From NCBI GenBank assembly GCA_003650425.1, contig QMPP01000003.1:1-39537 (forward strand): a stretch of 39,537 nucleotides of DNA. The letters are read 5' to 3'. Under the pieces are notes generated by a model. That model had not been told where the DNA came from and ran no database searches. It was given only the letters and a program-made list of their open reading frames with translations. Source of the DNA: Bacteroidota bacterium (GTDB lineage: Bacteria; Bacteroidota; Bacteroidia; Bacteroidales; F082). Below, one piece after another: positions 16,028-24,038 of this stretch. How positions within the stretch are numbered: position 1 is the stretch's first letter; each line of letters begins with the position of its first letter. Position numbers and translations under genes: made by a program.

Positions 16028-16756
16028 TTAAGTGTACAATCCCCCGTTAATATTTATCACCTCACCGGTAATGTATCCTGCTTTTTCCGATGCCAGAAAT
16101 GCTACCAAATCAGCAACTTCCACGGCGTAGCCAAAGCGGTTAACAGGTATTAATTTCTTTAGTTGCTTTTCATCCAGCGATTTCGTCATCTCCGAACGAA
16201 TGTAACCGGGGGCTACCGCATTGACGGTAACCTTTTTACGTCCCATCTCCTGTGCCAGAGCCTTCGTGGCTCCGATAATACCTGCTTTGGCTGCCGAATA
16301 ATTGGTTTGTCCCGGAAGTCCCTTTACCCCTGACAAGGATACCACGTTGATAATTCTTCCAAATTTGTTTAAGGCCATATCCTTTAACAGACCTGAGGTT
16401 ACGTTAAAAAAACCGTTCAGATTGGTATTGATAACGCTGTCCCACTCCTCATTTTCCATCCACAACATTAGGTTGTCCTTGTTGATACCGGCATTGTTAA
16501 CCAACACGGAAATATAGGAATCAGGATGTTGCTTTTTCCAGCTTTCAATGTTGTTTGATGCGGCTTGACGGTCGGAAACGTCAAATTGAATAATCTCGCC
16601 GCTGCCTCCATTGGCTACCAGACTTTCGAGGGTTTTTAACGCGTTATCTTTATTGCTGTTATAGTTGATGAGCACATAATAACTCATCGCGGCAAGCTTT
16701 TCACAGATGGCTTTCCCTATTTCTCCTGATCCTCCTGTTACTAGTGCATATTTCAT
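16028..16756 (-). CDS. 3-oxoacyl-ACP reductase (FabG-like SDR)
   Basis: A 242-residue short-chain dehydrogenase/reductase. The cofactor loop is TGGSGEIGKAI, followed by NNAG, a catalytic Ser in VSLSGVKG and the YSAAKAG motif, ending with ITGEVININGGLYT as in FabG proteins. It reduces beta-ketoacyl-ACP with NADPH. The start codon overlaps the stop of the ammonia-lyase gene by 4 nt, so the two are translationally coupled and probably serve the same pathway with the following ketoacyl synthase. Many Bacteroidota flexirubin clusters contain such a dedicated FabG paralogue. Confidence 0.88.
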   Translation of the reverse strand: MKYALVTGGSGEIGKAICEKLAAMSYYVLINYNSNKDNALKTLESLVANGGSGEIIQFDVSDRQAASNNIESWKKQHPDSYISVLVNNAGINKDNLMLWMENEEWDSVINTNLNGFFNVTSGLLKDMALNKFGRIINVVSLSGVKGLPGQTNYSAAKAGIIGATKALAQEMGRKKVTVNAVAPGYIRSEMTKSLDEKQLKKLIPVNRFGYAVEVADLVAFLASEKAGYITGEVININGGLYT

Positions 16757-18297
16757 AATTCAACAAGTTGGATATCGTTGTTTTTTAAATAGTCGGTAAG
16801 CTTGGCAATTTGTCGGTACAAGGTACTATCCTCTTTAAATACCGGCAATATGGAGCGTATTTTGTCAAGGATGTTACGGGTGCGGGTGGATGCTTTTTCT
16901 TCCAGCTCAAGTTTGGCAAATCCCTGTGAGAGTGTCATTAATTCAATGGCCAGCACTTCAAACGTGTTGTTAATTACCTTGTCGGCAATTAAGGCCGAAT
17001 TGGTACCCATGCTAACAACATCCTGGTTGTCGTTGTTGTTGGGAATACTGTGGACATAGTTTGGAAATGATAAACTCTGGTTTTCGGCAACGGTGGAGGT
17101 AGCCGTAAACTGTGCTCCCTGCATGCCCAGATTTAGCCCAAGAGTTCCAAGGTTTACAAAGGGAGGCAATATTTCGTTGAGCTTGCTGTTTAACAGGAAA
17201 TTCAACTGCCTCTCGGCCAGTATGGAGAGTTTGGTGATGGCTGTTTTTACTTTATCCATTTCAAACGAAACGTAATCGCCATGGAAATTTCCACCATGGT
17301 AAACTGTTCCTTTTTCAAAATTGATGATGGGATTATCGTTTACCGAGTTTATTTCTCCTTCGAGAATGGTTTTGGCATAGGTAAGTGTGTCGATAACCGG
17401 ACCCAAAATTTGGGGAACACACCGTAATGAGTAATACTCCTGCACTTTTTGTTTGATTACCTTTTCGCTGTGACGGCCGTTGTACAGATGGTCTTCGCGC
17501 TTGCGAATCAGCTTGCTATCATTTAAAAAGACTCGTAACCCTTCGGCAATAACCTGTTGTCCTTTATGTTTTTTGGTTCCGTTCAGCTCCTCCGAAAAAT
17601 GATCGTCGAACGATTCTACCAGCTCATTAATCATGGCGGAGGCTGCCAGCGACCAATTTACGAGATGTTTTGCTTTAAAGAGATTGACAAACCCAATGCC
17701 GGTCATAACCGAAGTGCCGTTAATCAAAGCCAGTCCTTCGCGTAAATGGACTTGCAGAGGGCGTATATTAAGTGCCTTAAAAACATCCTCCGTTTTAAGG
17801 CGCTCATTTTGGTAAAAAACTTCTCCTTCGCCAATAATGACCAGCGCCAGTTGCGCGAGTTGTACTAAATCGCCGCTGGCACCCACGCCTCCATGCTCAG
17901 GAATAAAGGGCGTTATGTTGTTGTTAATAAGTTGCTCCAAAACAATGGCCGCATCCTTATGAATGCCTGAATAGCCCAACGACAACGTTTTGAGCCGGGC
18001 AATCATGGCTGCCTTAACCTGGATGGGGTTCAAGGGTTTTCCGCTCCCTGCCGCATGACTGCGTATCAGGTTATATTGCAGCCTGATTAAATCTTCCTGC
18101 TCCACCCGATACTGTGCCATGGGGCCAAAACCGGTATTGATTCCATATATAATTTTGTCTTTGGAAAAGTCGATTAAAAAACGGAAACTTCTGTCAATCC
18201 TCTCCAGCGTTGTCTTGTCGATTGAAATCTTACCTTCATTAAAAAGTAACGCCTGCATATCTACACATGTAAGTGCTTCCCGCGAAATAGTTATCAT
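16753..18297 (-). CDS. aromatic amino acid ammonia-lyase (probable tyrosine ammonia-lyase)
   Basis: A 514-residue MIO-dependent lyase. The MIO cofactor forms from Ala140-Ser141-Gly142 in GGVGASGDLVQLAQLAL. Tyr51 in IYGINTGFGPM is the catalytic base. The selectivity loop reads QYNLIRSHAAG. This and other blocks (KREDHLYNG, YYSLRCVPQILGPV, SIPNNNDNQDVVSMGTNSA) match what I remember of the flexirubin-cluster tyrosine ammonia-lyase of Flavobacterium johnsoniae better than degradative HutH, and no other hut gene is near. It would deaminate tyrosine to p-coumarate as a starter. Start chosen at MITISREAL (18297), because the ORF-track start (18351) precedes a likely -7 box. Histidine as substrate is not excluded. 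Confidence 0.85.
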   Translation of the reverse strand: MITISREALTCVDMQALLFNEGKISIDKTTLERIDRSFRFLIDFSKDKIIYGINTGFGPMAQYRVEQEDLIRLQYNLIRSHAAGSGKPLNPIQVKAAMIARLKTLSLGYSGIHKDAAIVLEQLINNNITPFIPEHGGVGASGDLVQLAQLALVIIGEGEVFYQNERLKTEDVFKALNIRPLQVHLREGLALINGTSVMTGIGFVNLFKAKHLVNWSLAASAMINELVESFDDHFSEELNGTKKHKGQQVIAEGLRVFLNDSKLIRKREDHLYNGRHSEKVIKQKVQEYYSLRCVPQILGPVIDTLTYAKTILEGEINSVNDNPIINFEKGTVYHGGNFHGDYVSFEMDKVKTAITKLSILAERQLNFLLNSKLNEILPPFVNLGTLGLNLGMQGAQFTATSTVAENQSLSFPNYVHSIPNNNDNQDVVSMGTNSALIADKVINNTFEVLAIELMTLSQGFAKLELEEKASTRTRNILDKIRSILPVFKEDSTLYRQIAKLTDYLKNNDIQLVEL

Positions 18298-18332
18298 GTT
18301 TGTAACTTTTTTGTCAAAAAAATTTAAGCTGA

Positions 18333-18340
18333 CAAAAGTA
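18333..18340 (-). promoter_or_regulatory. -7 element upstream of the ammonia-lyase operon
   Basis: TACTTTTG on the minus strand, 36 nt before the start at 18297 and downstream of the ORF-track ATG (18351). A second -7-like box, TATCTTTG, lies at 18377-18384. Neither has a convincing -33 partner. Confidence 0.35.
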
Positions 18341-18459
18341 GTAACAATCATCGGATTTTCCTATTTACTGATTTTGCAAAGATAGCACATGAATTTCTGA
18401 ATTTTATCAGGTTTGACATGAAAGAACCTTTTATTTAGGTAGTGTATTTATAATATTTA

Positions 18460-18467
18460 TATATTTG
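18460..18467 (+). promoter_or_regulatory. -7 element upstream of idi
   Basis: TATATTTG fits TAnnTTTG and ends 24 nt before the idi ATG at 18492, in very AT-rich sequence. The -33 region has only a weak TTTA. Confidence 0.35.
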
Positions 18468-18491
18468 TTGAATTAAATTAAATAGGAATAA

Positions 18492-19019
18492 ATGCCAGTA
18501 GAATACGTAGTACTTGTTAATAAAAATAATCAACCTCTTGGGACTATGGAAAAGATGGAAGCCCATGAGAGAGGAGAACTTCATCGGGCTTTTTCTGTTT
18601 TCATTTTCAATTCTGAAGGACAGATGATGTTGCAGCGTCGTGCTGAAGAAAAATATCATTCGCCTGGTTTGTGGACAAACACTACCTGCAGTCACCCGCG
18701 TACCGGTGAAAAAATTACTGAGGCTGCTCATCGAAGATTGATGGAAGAGATGGGGTTTGATTGTGAATTGGAGGAGGCCTTTTCGTTTATCTATAAAGCC
18801 GATGTGGGCGGAGGATTGACCGAGCATGAGTTCGATCAGGTTTTTATCGGAACCTGCGATAAAAAGCCAACACCAAATCCTGATGAAGTGGGTGATTGGA
18901 AATATATATGGCCGGGGGAGCTTTATGCCGATATCGAAAAAAATCCGGCCAACTACACCGTTTGGTTTAAAATTGCTATTAAACGGCTAAAGGATTACCT
19001 GAAAAAAAATAAACTTTAA
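18492..19019 (+). CDS. idi: isopentenyl-diphosphate delta-isomerase, type I
   Basis: A 175-residue Nudix-fold isomerase. Catalytic Cys66 is in NTTCSHPR and the acidic pair Glu111/Glu113 is in GLTEHEFDQVF, matching the Cys67 and Glu116 pair of the E. coli enzyme. The Nudix-like helix is HRRLMEEMGFD. It interconverts IPP and DMAPP in the cytosol, a step needed by organisms that make only IPP from mevalonate; a mevalonate decarboxylase (mvaD) is also present in the window. It is the first gene of a unit with a Dabb protein (5-nt gap) and rnz. Confidence 0.95.
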   Translation: MPVEYVVLVNKNNQPLGTMEKMEAHERGELHRAFSVFIFNSEGQMMLQRRAEEKYHSPGLWTNTTCSHPRTGEKITEAAHRRLMEEMGFDCELEEAFSFIYKADVGGGLTEHEFDQVFIGTCDKKPTPNPDEVGDWKYIWPGELYADIEKNPANYTVWFKIAIKRLKDYLKKNKL

Positions 19020-19024
19020 TTTTT

Positions 19025-19318
19025 ATGTTGCGTCATATTGTAATGGTGAAGTTTAAAGACAGGGAATCTGTTTCTGAAACTTCCGATAAATTGAAAAAAA
19101 TACTTGTTGCTCTTGAAAAATCGGTGGATTCACTAAAACGCATGGAAGTAGGAATCAACATAAATACACGCCTTTCCGCTTTCGATGTGGTACTTATTGC
19201 CGATTTTGATGATGAGGCCGGTTTGAACAGTTACCGCATCCATCCTGAGCACGTTAAGGTGCTTGACTTTCTGAAAGATACCATGGAAAAGTCAGCTGCC
19301 GTTGATTATTGGGTGTAG
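19025..19318 (+). CDS. Dabb (stress-responsive A/B barrel) domain protein
   Basis: A 97-residue single-domain ferredoxin-like alpha/beta barrel protein. It begins MLRHIVMVKFKDRES and has the typical late segment YRIHPEHVKVLDFL and the strand VDYWV at the end. Proteins of this family dimerise into a barrel; their role in bacteria is mostly unknown, and some are enzymes acting on small hydrophobic compounds. Located 5 nt after idi and 42 nt before rnz, so co-transcription with both is likely. Confidence 0.88.
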   Translation: MLRHIVMVKFKDRESVSETSDKLKKILVALEKSVDSLKRMEVGININTRLSAFDVVLIADFDDEAGLNSYRIHPEHVKVLDFLKDTMEKSAAVDYWV

Positions 19319-19360
19319 GCGCTTTTCTGTTATAAATTTTCTTTCAAATAGTATAATTTC

Positions 19361-20275
19361 ATGAATCCTTTTACCGTAACAGTTTTAGGCAATGGCTCGG
19401 CTGTTCCCACCTCTTTTCAAAATCCTTCGGCACAGCTTGTAACTTACGGAAGCAAAAGGTTTTTGGTTGATTGTGGTGAGGGTACCCAAATGCGGATGAT
19501 TGATTTTAAAACGGGTCACCGACACTTGAACCATATTTTTATCAGCCATCTGCATGGCGACCATTTTTTTGGGTTGATAGGGTTGCTAAACACGCTGCAT
19601 CTGTACGGTAGAAAACAGCCGCTAAATATTTATGCACCTGAAGATTTAAAGCAGGTAATTGAAATACAACTGGAGGTTTCAAAAAGCAATTTGTCTTATT
19701 CGCTGCTGTTTCATAATCTGGGACAAAACTTTAGCGAGCCACTCTATACCGATAAAAACCTTGAAGTATTTCATTTTTCATTAAAACACAGGATTCCAAC
19801 CTTTGGGTTTATCTTTAAAGAAAAGCTTGGGGATAGAAAACTAAAAAGGTCATTTATCGATGAGTTTAACCCCTCCATCGAGCAAATGCACGTAGTGAAA
19901 AGTGGTGCCGATTACGAAGCGGAGGATGGCCGGCGTATTTCAAATATGGAAGTTACCAATGATCCCTACCCTCCTCGCTCGTATGCCTATTGCTCCGATA
20001 CGGCCTATTTCGAAAAAGTTATCCCGTTTATTCAGGGTGTAGATTTGCTGTACCATGAGGCTACTTTCGATAACGAACAGGAACAAAAGGCTATGGATAA
20101 ATTTCATTCAACAGCAGCACAGGCGGCGTTAATTGCCAAAAAGGCTCATGCCGGAAAGTTAATGTTGGGGCACTTTTCGGCTCGTTTTAAAGAAAAAGAT
20201 CATCTTCTTGCCGAAGCTAAAGAGGTTTTCCCCGCTACCATCCTTTCGGAAGAGGGAAAAACTTATGAAGTTTAG
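19361..20275 (+). CDS. rnz: ribonuclease Z
   Basis: A 304-residue metallo-beta-lactamase-fold endonuclease. The zinc motif is ISHLHGDHFFG (His63, His65, Asp67, His68). Further ligands are in YCSDTAY and LYHEATF, with FHSTAAQAA and LGHFSARF near the end, as in long bacterial RNase Z. Length is normal. It cleaves the 3' trailer of tRNA precursors. It ends the idi unit; a promoter-bearing gap of 170 bp separates it from sucC. Confidence 0.95.
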   Translation: MNPFTVTVLGNGSAVPTSFQNPSAQLVTYGSKRFLVDCGEGTQMRMIDFKTGHRHLNHIFISHLHGDHFFGLIGLLNTLHLYGRKQPLNIYAPEDLKQVIEIQLEVSKSNLSYSLLFHNLGQNFSEPLYTDKNLEVFHFSLKHRIPTFGFIFKEKLGDRKLKRSFIDEFNPSIEQMHVVKSGADYEAEDGRRISNMEVTNDPYPPRSYAYCSDTAYFEKVIPFIQGVDLLYHEATFDNEQEQKAMDKFHSTAAQAALIAKKAHAGKLMLGHFSARFKEKDHLLAEAKEVFPATILSEEGKTYEV

Positions 20276-20376
20276 AAAGGTATCCTTTTAAACTCAATTT
20301 TGATTAATATTCAGCTACTTCAATTTAAAACTTGTTCTAAATTGGATAAATATCAAATCTTTCGTTCTATAATAGG

Positions 20377-20405
20377 TTGAAGTCATAATAAATATTCTAA
20401 TTTTG
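20377..20405 (+). promoter_or_regulatory. promoter of sucC
   Basis: TTG at 20377-20379 and TAATTTTG at 20398-20405 are separated by 18 nt, a good match to the Bacteroidota consensus. The -7 box ends 40 nt before the ATG at 20446. Confidence 0.55.
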
Positions 20406-20445
20406 GGAGCTCGAAAAAAATAGAAAACATAAACGTTTTAATAGT

Positions 20446-21636
20446 ATGAACTTACATGAATATCAGGGTAAATCCATTTTAAAAAAATATGGAGTATCCG
20501 TTCCTTTTGGAATAGTTGCCAATAATGCAGAAGAGGCGGTTGAAGCTGCCAAAAAAATTCAAGAAGAAACCGGTTCCGATAAGTGGGCTGTTAAAGCTCA
20601 AATTCACGCCGGTGGCCGCGGAAAAGGCGGTGGCGTAAAAATTGCCAAAAGTCTTGACGAAGTTAAAATATATGCTGAGCAAATCATTGGAATGCACCTT
20701 GTAACACCTCAAACAAAAAAAGAGGGAAAACTGGTTCGTAAAGTATTGATTGAACAAAATATTTATTATCCTGGTCCTGACCCTGTTGAAGAGTATTACC
20801 TGAGTATTCTGTTGAATCGTGATGAAGGTCGTAACATGGTGATGTATTCACCTCGCGGAGGAATGAACATCGAGCAGGTTGCCAAAGAGACACCTGACGA
20901 AATTTATCACGAAATCATCGACCCGAAAGTGGGTATGACCGGTTTCCAGGCTCGCCGTATCGCCTTTAACCTGGGATTAAGTGGTACTGCTTTTAAAGAA
21001 ATGACAAAATTTGCTTTCGCCATTTACAATGCTTATACAGGTGCTGATGCAAGCCTTTTTGAAATCAACCCGGTAATTAAGGCCGCCGATGGTAAGATAT
21101 ATGCTGCTGACGCGAAAGTGGTGATTGATAACAACTCGCTGTACCGTCATAAAGATATTGCCGAGATGCGCGATATTACCGAGGAAAACCCCATGGAGGT
21201 TGAAGCCGGAAAATACGACCTTAACTTTGTAAAACTCGACGGAAACGTGGGTTGTATGGTTAACGGTGCCGGACTTGCCATGGCTACCATGGATATTATT
21301 AAAATGTCGGGTGGCGATCCTGCCAACTTCCTTGATGTGGGTGGTACTGCTGATGCTAAGCGTGTTGAACAGGCTTTTCGTATCATTTTGCAAGATCCCA
21401 ATGTAAAAGCCATTCTGGTTAATATTTTTGGCGGCATCGTTCGTTGCGACCGTGTTGCCCAAGGTATTGTTGATGCTTATACCAATATTGGCGATATTAA
21501 AGTGCCGATTATTGTAAGGCTTCAGGGAACCAATGCCGAAGAGGGTAAAAAGCTTATTGATAAATCGGGCTTGAAAGTTTATTCTGCCATCGAGCTTAGC
21601 GAAGCAGCTGACCTGGTAAATTCAATTGTAAAATAA
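20446..21636 (+). CDS. sucC: succinate--CoA ligase (ADP-forming) subunit beta
   Basis: A 396-residue ATP-grasp protein that begins [17 protein letters not shown], as SucC proteins do. The nucleotide-binding loop is [12 protein letters not shown]. Late family blocks are [27 protein letters not shown] and [11 protein letters not shown]. With SucD it converts succinyl-CoA, ADP and phosphate to succinate, CoA and ATP in the TCA cycle. The alpha-subunit gene sucD is not adjacent: a strong terminator follows directly, so it must be encoded elsewhere. It has its own promoter. Confidence 0.96.
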   Translation: MNLHEYQGKSILKKYGVSVPFGIVANNAEEAVEAAKKIQEETGSDKWAVKAQIHAGGRGKGGGVKIAKSLDEVKIYAEQIIGMHLVTPQTKKEGKLVRKVLIEQNIYYPGPDPVEEYYLSILLNRDEGRNMVMYSPRGGMNIEQVAKETPDEIYHEIIDPKVGMTGFQARRIAFNLGLSGTAFKEMTKFAFAIYNAYTGADASLFEINPVIKAADGKIYAADAKVVIDNNSLYRHKDIAEMRDITEENPMEVEAGKYDLNFVKLDGNVGCMVNGAGLAMATMDIIKMSGGDPANFLDVGGTADAKRVEQAFRIILQDPNVKAILVNIFGGIVRCDRVAQGIVDAYTNIGDIKVPIIVRLQGTNAEEGKKLIDKSGLKVYSAIELSEAADLVNSIVK

Positions 21637-21674
21637 GCATTGGCTTTATTAACACTGATTCGGATTAAATAAAC

Positions 21675-21703
21675 AAAAAAAGGAGCTATTGGCTCCTTTT
21701 TTT
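21675..21703 (+). terminator. intrinsic terminator of sucC
   Basis: AAAAAAAGGAGC pairs perfectly with GCTCCTTTTTTT around the loop TATTG, ending in a seven-T tract. It lies 39 nt after the sucC stop. Confidence 0.9.
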
Positions 21704-21763
21704 GTGCCTTACTTTATCGAAAAGCTAAATTCTTTTTATCTTGCTGCCAAATAATAGCCTTTT

Positions 21764-22162
21764 ATGAAACCCCCGCGATTTTATTTTGCTGCCGGATTAA
21801 TATTGACAACAACTGTCGTGTTCTCTCAGCAATTGAAATGTGCAGACTTCAAGACCGGTACATTTAAACTTTTGGATGCAAACGCTCCTAACTACTTTAT
21901 TACTCGTAATGATACCCTTCAAACCGAAACGGCTGAAAAATCAATTATTTCAACCGATTTCTATATACGCTGGGATGATGAGTGCCATTATGAGTTAACA
22001 TTGAAAAAAATTTATCATCGTCCGGCAGGACTAAAAATGCCGGATAAAACAATCAGACTCTTTGTTCATATTTATAAGGTTTCAGGCGATACCTGTTGGG
22101 TTGAAACCCGTGCCGGCACCACTAAATATGTAAGCAAAAAACGAATGGTTAAAATTAGATAG
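21764..22162 (+). CDS. small secreted protein of unknown function
   Basis: A 132-residue protein with a Sec signal peptide (about 1-21, ending VVFSQ), so the mature part is about 110 residues in the periplasm or outside. It has three cysteines in the mature part (LKCADF, DDECHY, GDTCWVE) and alternating polar/hydrophobic strands, suggesting a compact beta-rich fold. No lipobox, no T9SS tail, no family I recognise. It stands alone between the sucC terminator and an SDR gene. Confidence 0.7.
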   Translation: MKPPRFYFAAGLILTTTVVFSQQLKCADFKTGTFKLLDANAPNYFITRNDTLQTETAEKSIISTDFYIRWDDECHYELTLKKIYHRPAGLKMPDKTIRLFVHIYKVSGDTCWVETRAGTTKYVSKKRMVKIR

Positions 22163-22232
22163 AAGAGTCAGGGATGGCAGACAGGCATAACATAAATAAC
22201 ACAGATTTAATACATAATAAAATTATAAACAC

Positions 22233-22991
22233 ATGAAATTAATCTTAATCACCGGAGCCACCAGCGGTATCGGCCTGGCCTGCGCCAAAAAATTTGCTGC
22301 CGATGGCAATAACCTTATTCTTACAGGCCGTCGTGTTGACCGGCTTGAAGAAATCTCGACATTATTACAAAAAGAGTTTGCCGTCAACGTAAAAACCATT
22401 CAAATGGATGTTCGTGATAAGGAAACGGTTTTTTCTTCATTAGCTGCCCTTTCCGGGGAATGGAGTAAAATCGACATCCTAATCAATAACGCGGGCCTTG
22501 CTGTTGGTTTGGAAACCATTCAGGATGGAGAAACCGACGATTGGGAACGAATGATTGATACCAATGTTAAAGGTTTGTTGTATGTTACAAGGGCTATCCT
22601 TCCGGGAATGGTGAAGCGAAAAAGCGGCCACGTTATTAACATTGGTTCCATCGCCGGCAAAGAGGTTTACCCCAACGGAAATGTTTATTGCGGAACCAAA
22701 TTTGCTGTTGATGCACTGACCAGGGCAATTCGTATAGACACGGTGCAGGCAGGTATCAAGGTAACGCAGATTGCCCCCGGTGCCGTAGAAACCGAGTTTT
22801 CCATCGTCAGGTTTAAGGGCGATAAGGAGAAGGCTGACAATGTTTACAAGGGTTTTGAACCACTACGCCCTGAGGATGTCGCCAATTCTGTTTTTTACGT
22901 TACAACATTACCCCCTCATGTAAATATCAACGACTTGTTGATTATGCCTACGGCTCAGGCAAGTGCTACCGTTTTGTATAAGAAAGTTTAA
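22233..22991 (+). CDS. SDR oxidoreductase, YdfG-like
   Basis: A 252-residue classical short-chain dehydrogenase. Cofactor motif TGATSGIGLACAKKF, then NNAGLAVG, catalytic Ser in NIGSIAGKEVYP and Tyr/Lys in YCGTKFAVDALT. The GRRVDRL turn after strand 2, with its arginines, suggests NADPH preference. The overall pattern, including APGAVETEFS and a late RPEDVANSVFYV, matches the E. coli YdfG group, which oxidises serine and other 3-hydroxy acids. The exact substrate here is unknown. No clear operon partner. Confidence 0.9.
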   Translation: MKLILITGATSGIGLACAKKFAADGNNLILTGRRVDRLEEISTLLQKEFAVNVKTIQMDVRDKETVFSSLAALSGEWSKIDILINNAGLAVGLETIQDGETDDWERMIDTNVKGLLYVTRAILPGMVKRKSGHVINIGSIAGKEVYPNGNVYCGTKFAVDALTRAIRIDTVQAGIKVTQIAPGAVETEFSIVRFKGDKEKADNVYKGFEPLRPEDVANSVFYVTTLPPHVNINDLLIMPTAQASATVLYKKV

Positions 22992-23128
22992 GGTGATAAA
23001 TTTAGAAGAATTCTAAATAGTGTCGTCGTATTTTTAGGTTATCTTTGAGAAGAAGTAATATAATCTCTTTTTTGTTATCTGTTTTCCCGATCAATATTGG
23101 TCACTAAATTCTCTAAAAACAATTTATC

Positions 23129-23893
23129 ATGAGAAATCTTTCTTTACTTTTGACAGCATCTTTTTTAGTGCTGAGTGTTTATGTTTCGGGGCAGCCAATA
23201 TCGATCTCTAATCTCGCAGCTCTCCGTACTCAAGTAGTGGACGGAACAACATCCTATCAGCTTACAGGTGAAGTTTTGTTAACTTTTCAGCAAAGCTATC
23301 GAAACCAAAAATTTATTCAGGATGCAACTGCTGCTATCCTGCTTGATGATAATGACGGAGTTATTACAACGTCGTATTCTATAGGTGATGGCATAACCGG
23401 AATTACAGGAGTACTAACCACCTATAAGGGAATGCTTCAATTTAAGCCATCGGCTGATCCGGGTTCTCCAACTTCAACAGGTAATGTTATTATTCCAAGT
23501 GTAATTACTGTATCTGAGTTTCTTGCACATTTTGAAGACTATGAATCACAACTAATCCAAATTAATAATTTAACTTTTACTGATGCTGGATCAACGTTTG
23601 CAAATTTTGGTATTTATCCGGTTTCTGATCCTGCTCCGGTTGTAATGAATTTTAAAGCTACTTTTTGGAACCGTGATTATATTGGAACAACAATTCCTTC
23701 AGCTCAACAGGATATTGTGGGTGTTGCCAATGAACGTGATAGTGATCCCTCTCCTGGTATTTATATTACAGCACGAAATGCTGCTGATATGACAGACTCA
23801 CCAGCTCCCGTACCATTAGGAACAACCGGGATAATAGTGGCAGTTTTGCTAATTTCAGCAGTTTTGGTAGTGCGAAAGACTCATCTTATTTGA
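23129..23893 (+). CDS. secreted DUF5689-like protein with C-terminal membrane/sorting tail
   Basis: A 254-residue protein with a Sec signal peptide (1-21, ending VYVSG). The middle resembles OB-like modules seen in Bacteroidota secreted proteins (YQLTGEVLLTF, FIQDATAAILLDD, DIVGVANERD), which may correspond to DUF5689. The C-terminus has a Pro-Leu-Gly motif, a roughly 20-residue hydrophobic helix and a basic end (VPLGTTGIIVAVLL to VVRKTHLI), the three-part layout of PEP-CTERM/IPTL-like sorting or of a simple membrane anchor. A -7-like TATCTTTG lies at 23040-23047 and a terminator follows. Function unknown. Confidence 0.7.
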   Translation: MRNLSLLLTASFLVLSVYVSGQPISISNLAALRTQVVDGTTSYQLTGEVLLTFQQSYRNQKFIQDATAAILLDDNDGVITTSYSIGDGITGITGVLTTYKGMLQFKPSADPGSPTSTGNVIIPSVITVSEFLAHFEDYESQLIQINNLTFTDAGSTFANFGIYPVSDPAPVVMNFKATFWNRDYIGTTIPSAQQDIVGVANERDSDPSPGIYITARNAADMTDSPAPVPLGTTGIIVAVLLISAVLVVRKTHLI

Positions 23894-23938
23894 AACGGGA
23901 AAGTTGTAAAAGTTGAAACTCAACGATTGATATTGTAA

Positions 23939-23967
23939 AAAAAAGCCTCCAAACCGGAGGCTTTTTT
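23939..23967 (+). terminator. intrinsic terminator after the DUF5689-like gene
   Basis: AAAAAAGCCTCC pairs with GGAGGCTTTTTT around the loop AAACC, a perfect 12-bp stem followed by T residues, 46 nt after the stop codon. Confidence 0.9.
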
Positions 23968-24038
23968 ATTGGCTGCAATAAAGAGCCTTTGATGGAGATA
24001 TTTTTATAAGTTTGCTTTTTATAATTCATCATCATAGT

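Noticed and set aside
16753-18297. Assignment as catabolic histidine ammonia-lyase HutH
   Set aside because: No other hut gene is near, and the neighbours (FabG, ketoacyl synthase) and sequence blocks fit the flexirubin-type tyrosine ammonia-lyase better, though histidine activity is not excluded.
18298-18351. ORF-track start of the ammonia-lyase at 18351
   Set aside because: A -7-like TACTTTTG lies between it and the better start MITISREAL at 18297, and the extension is not family-like.
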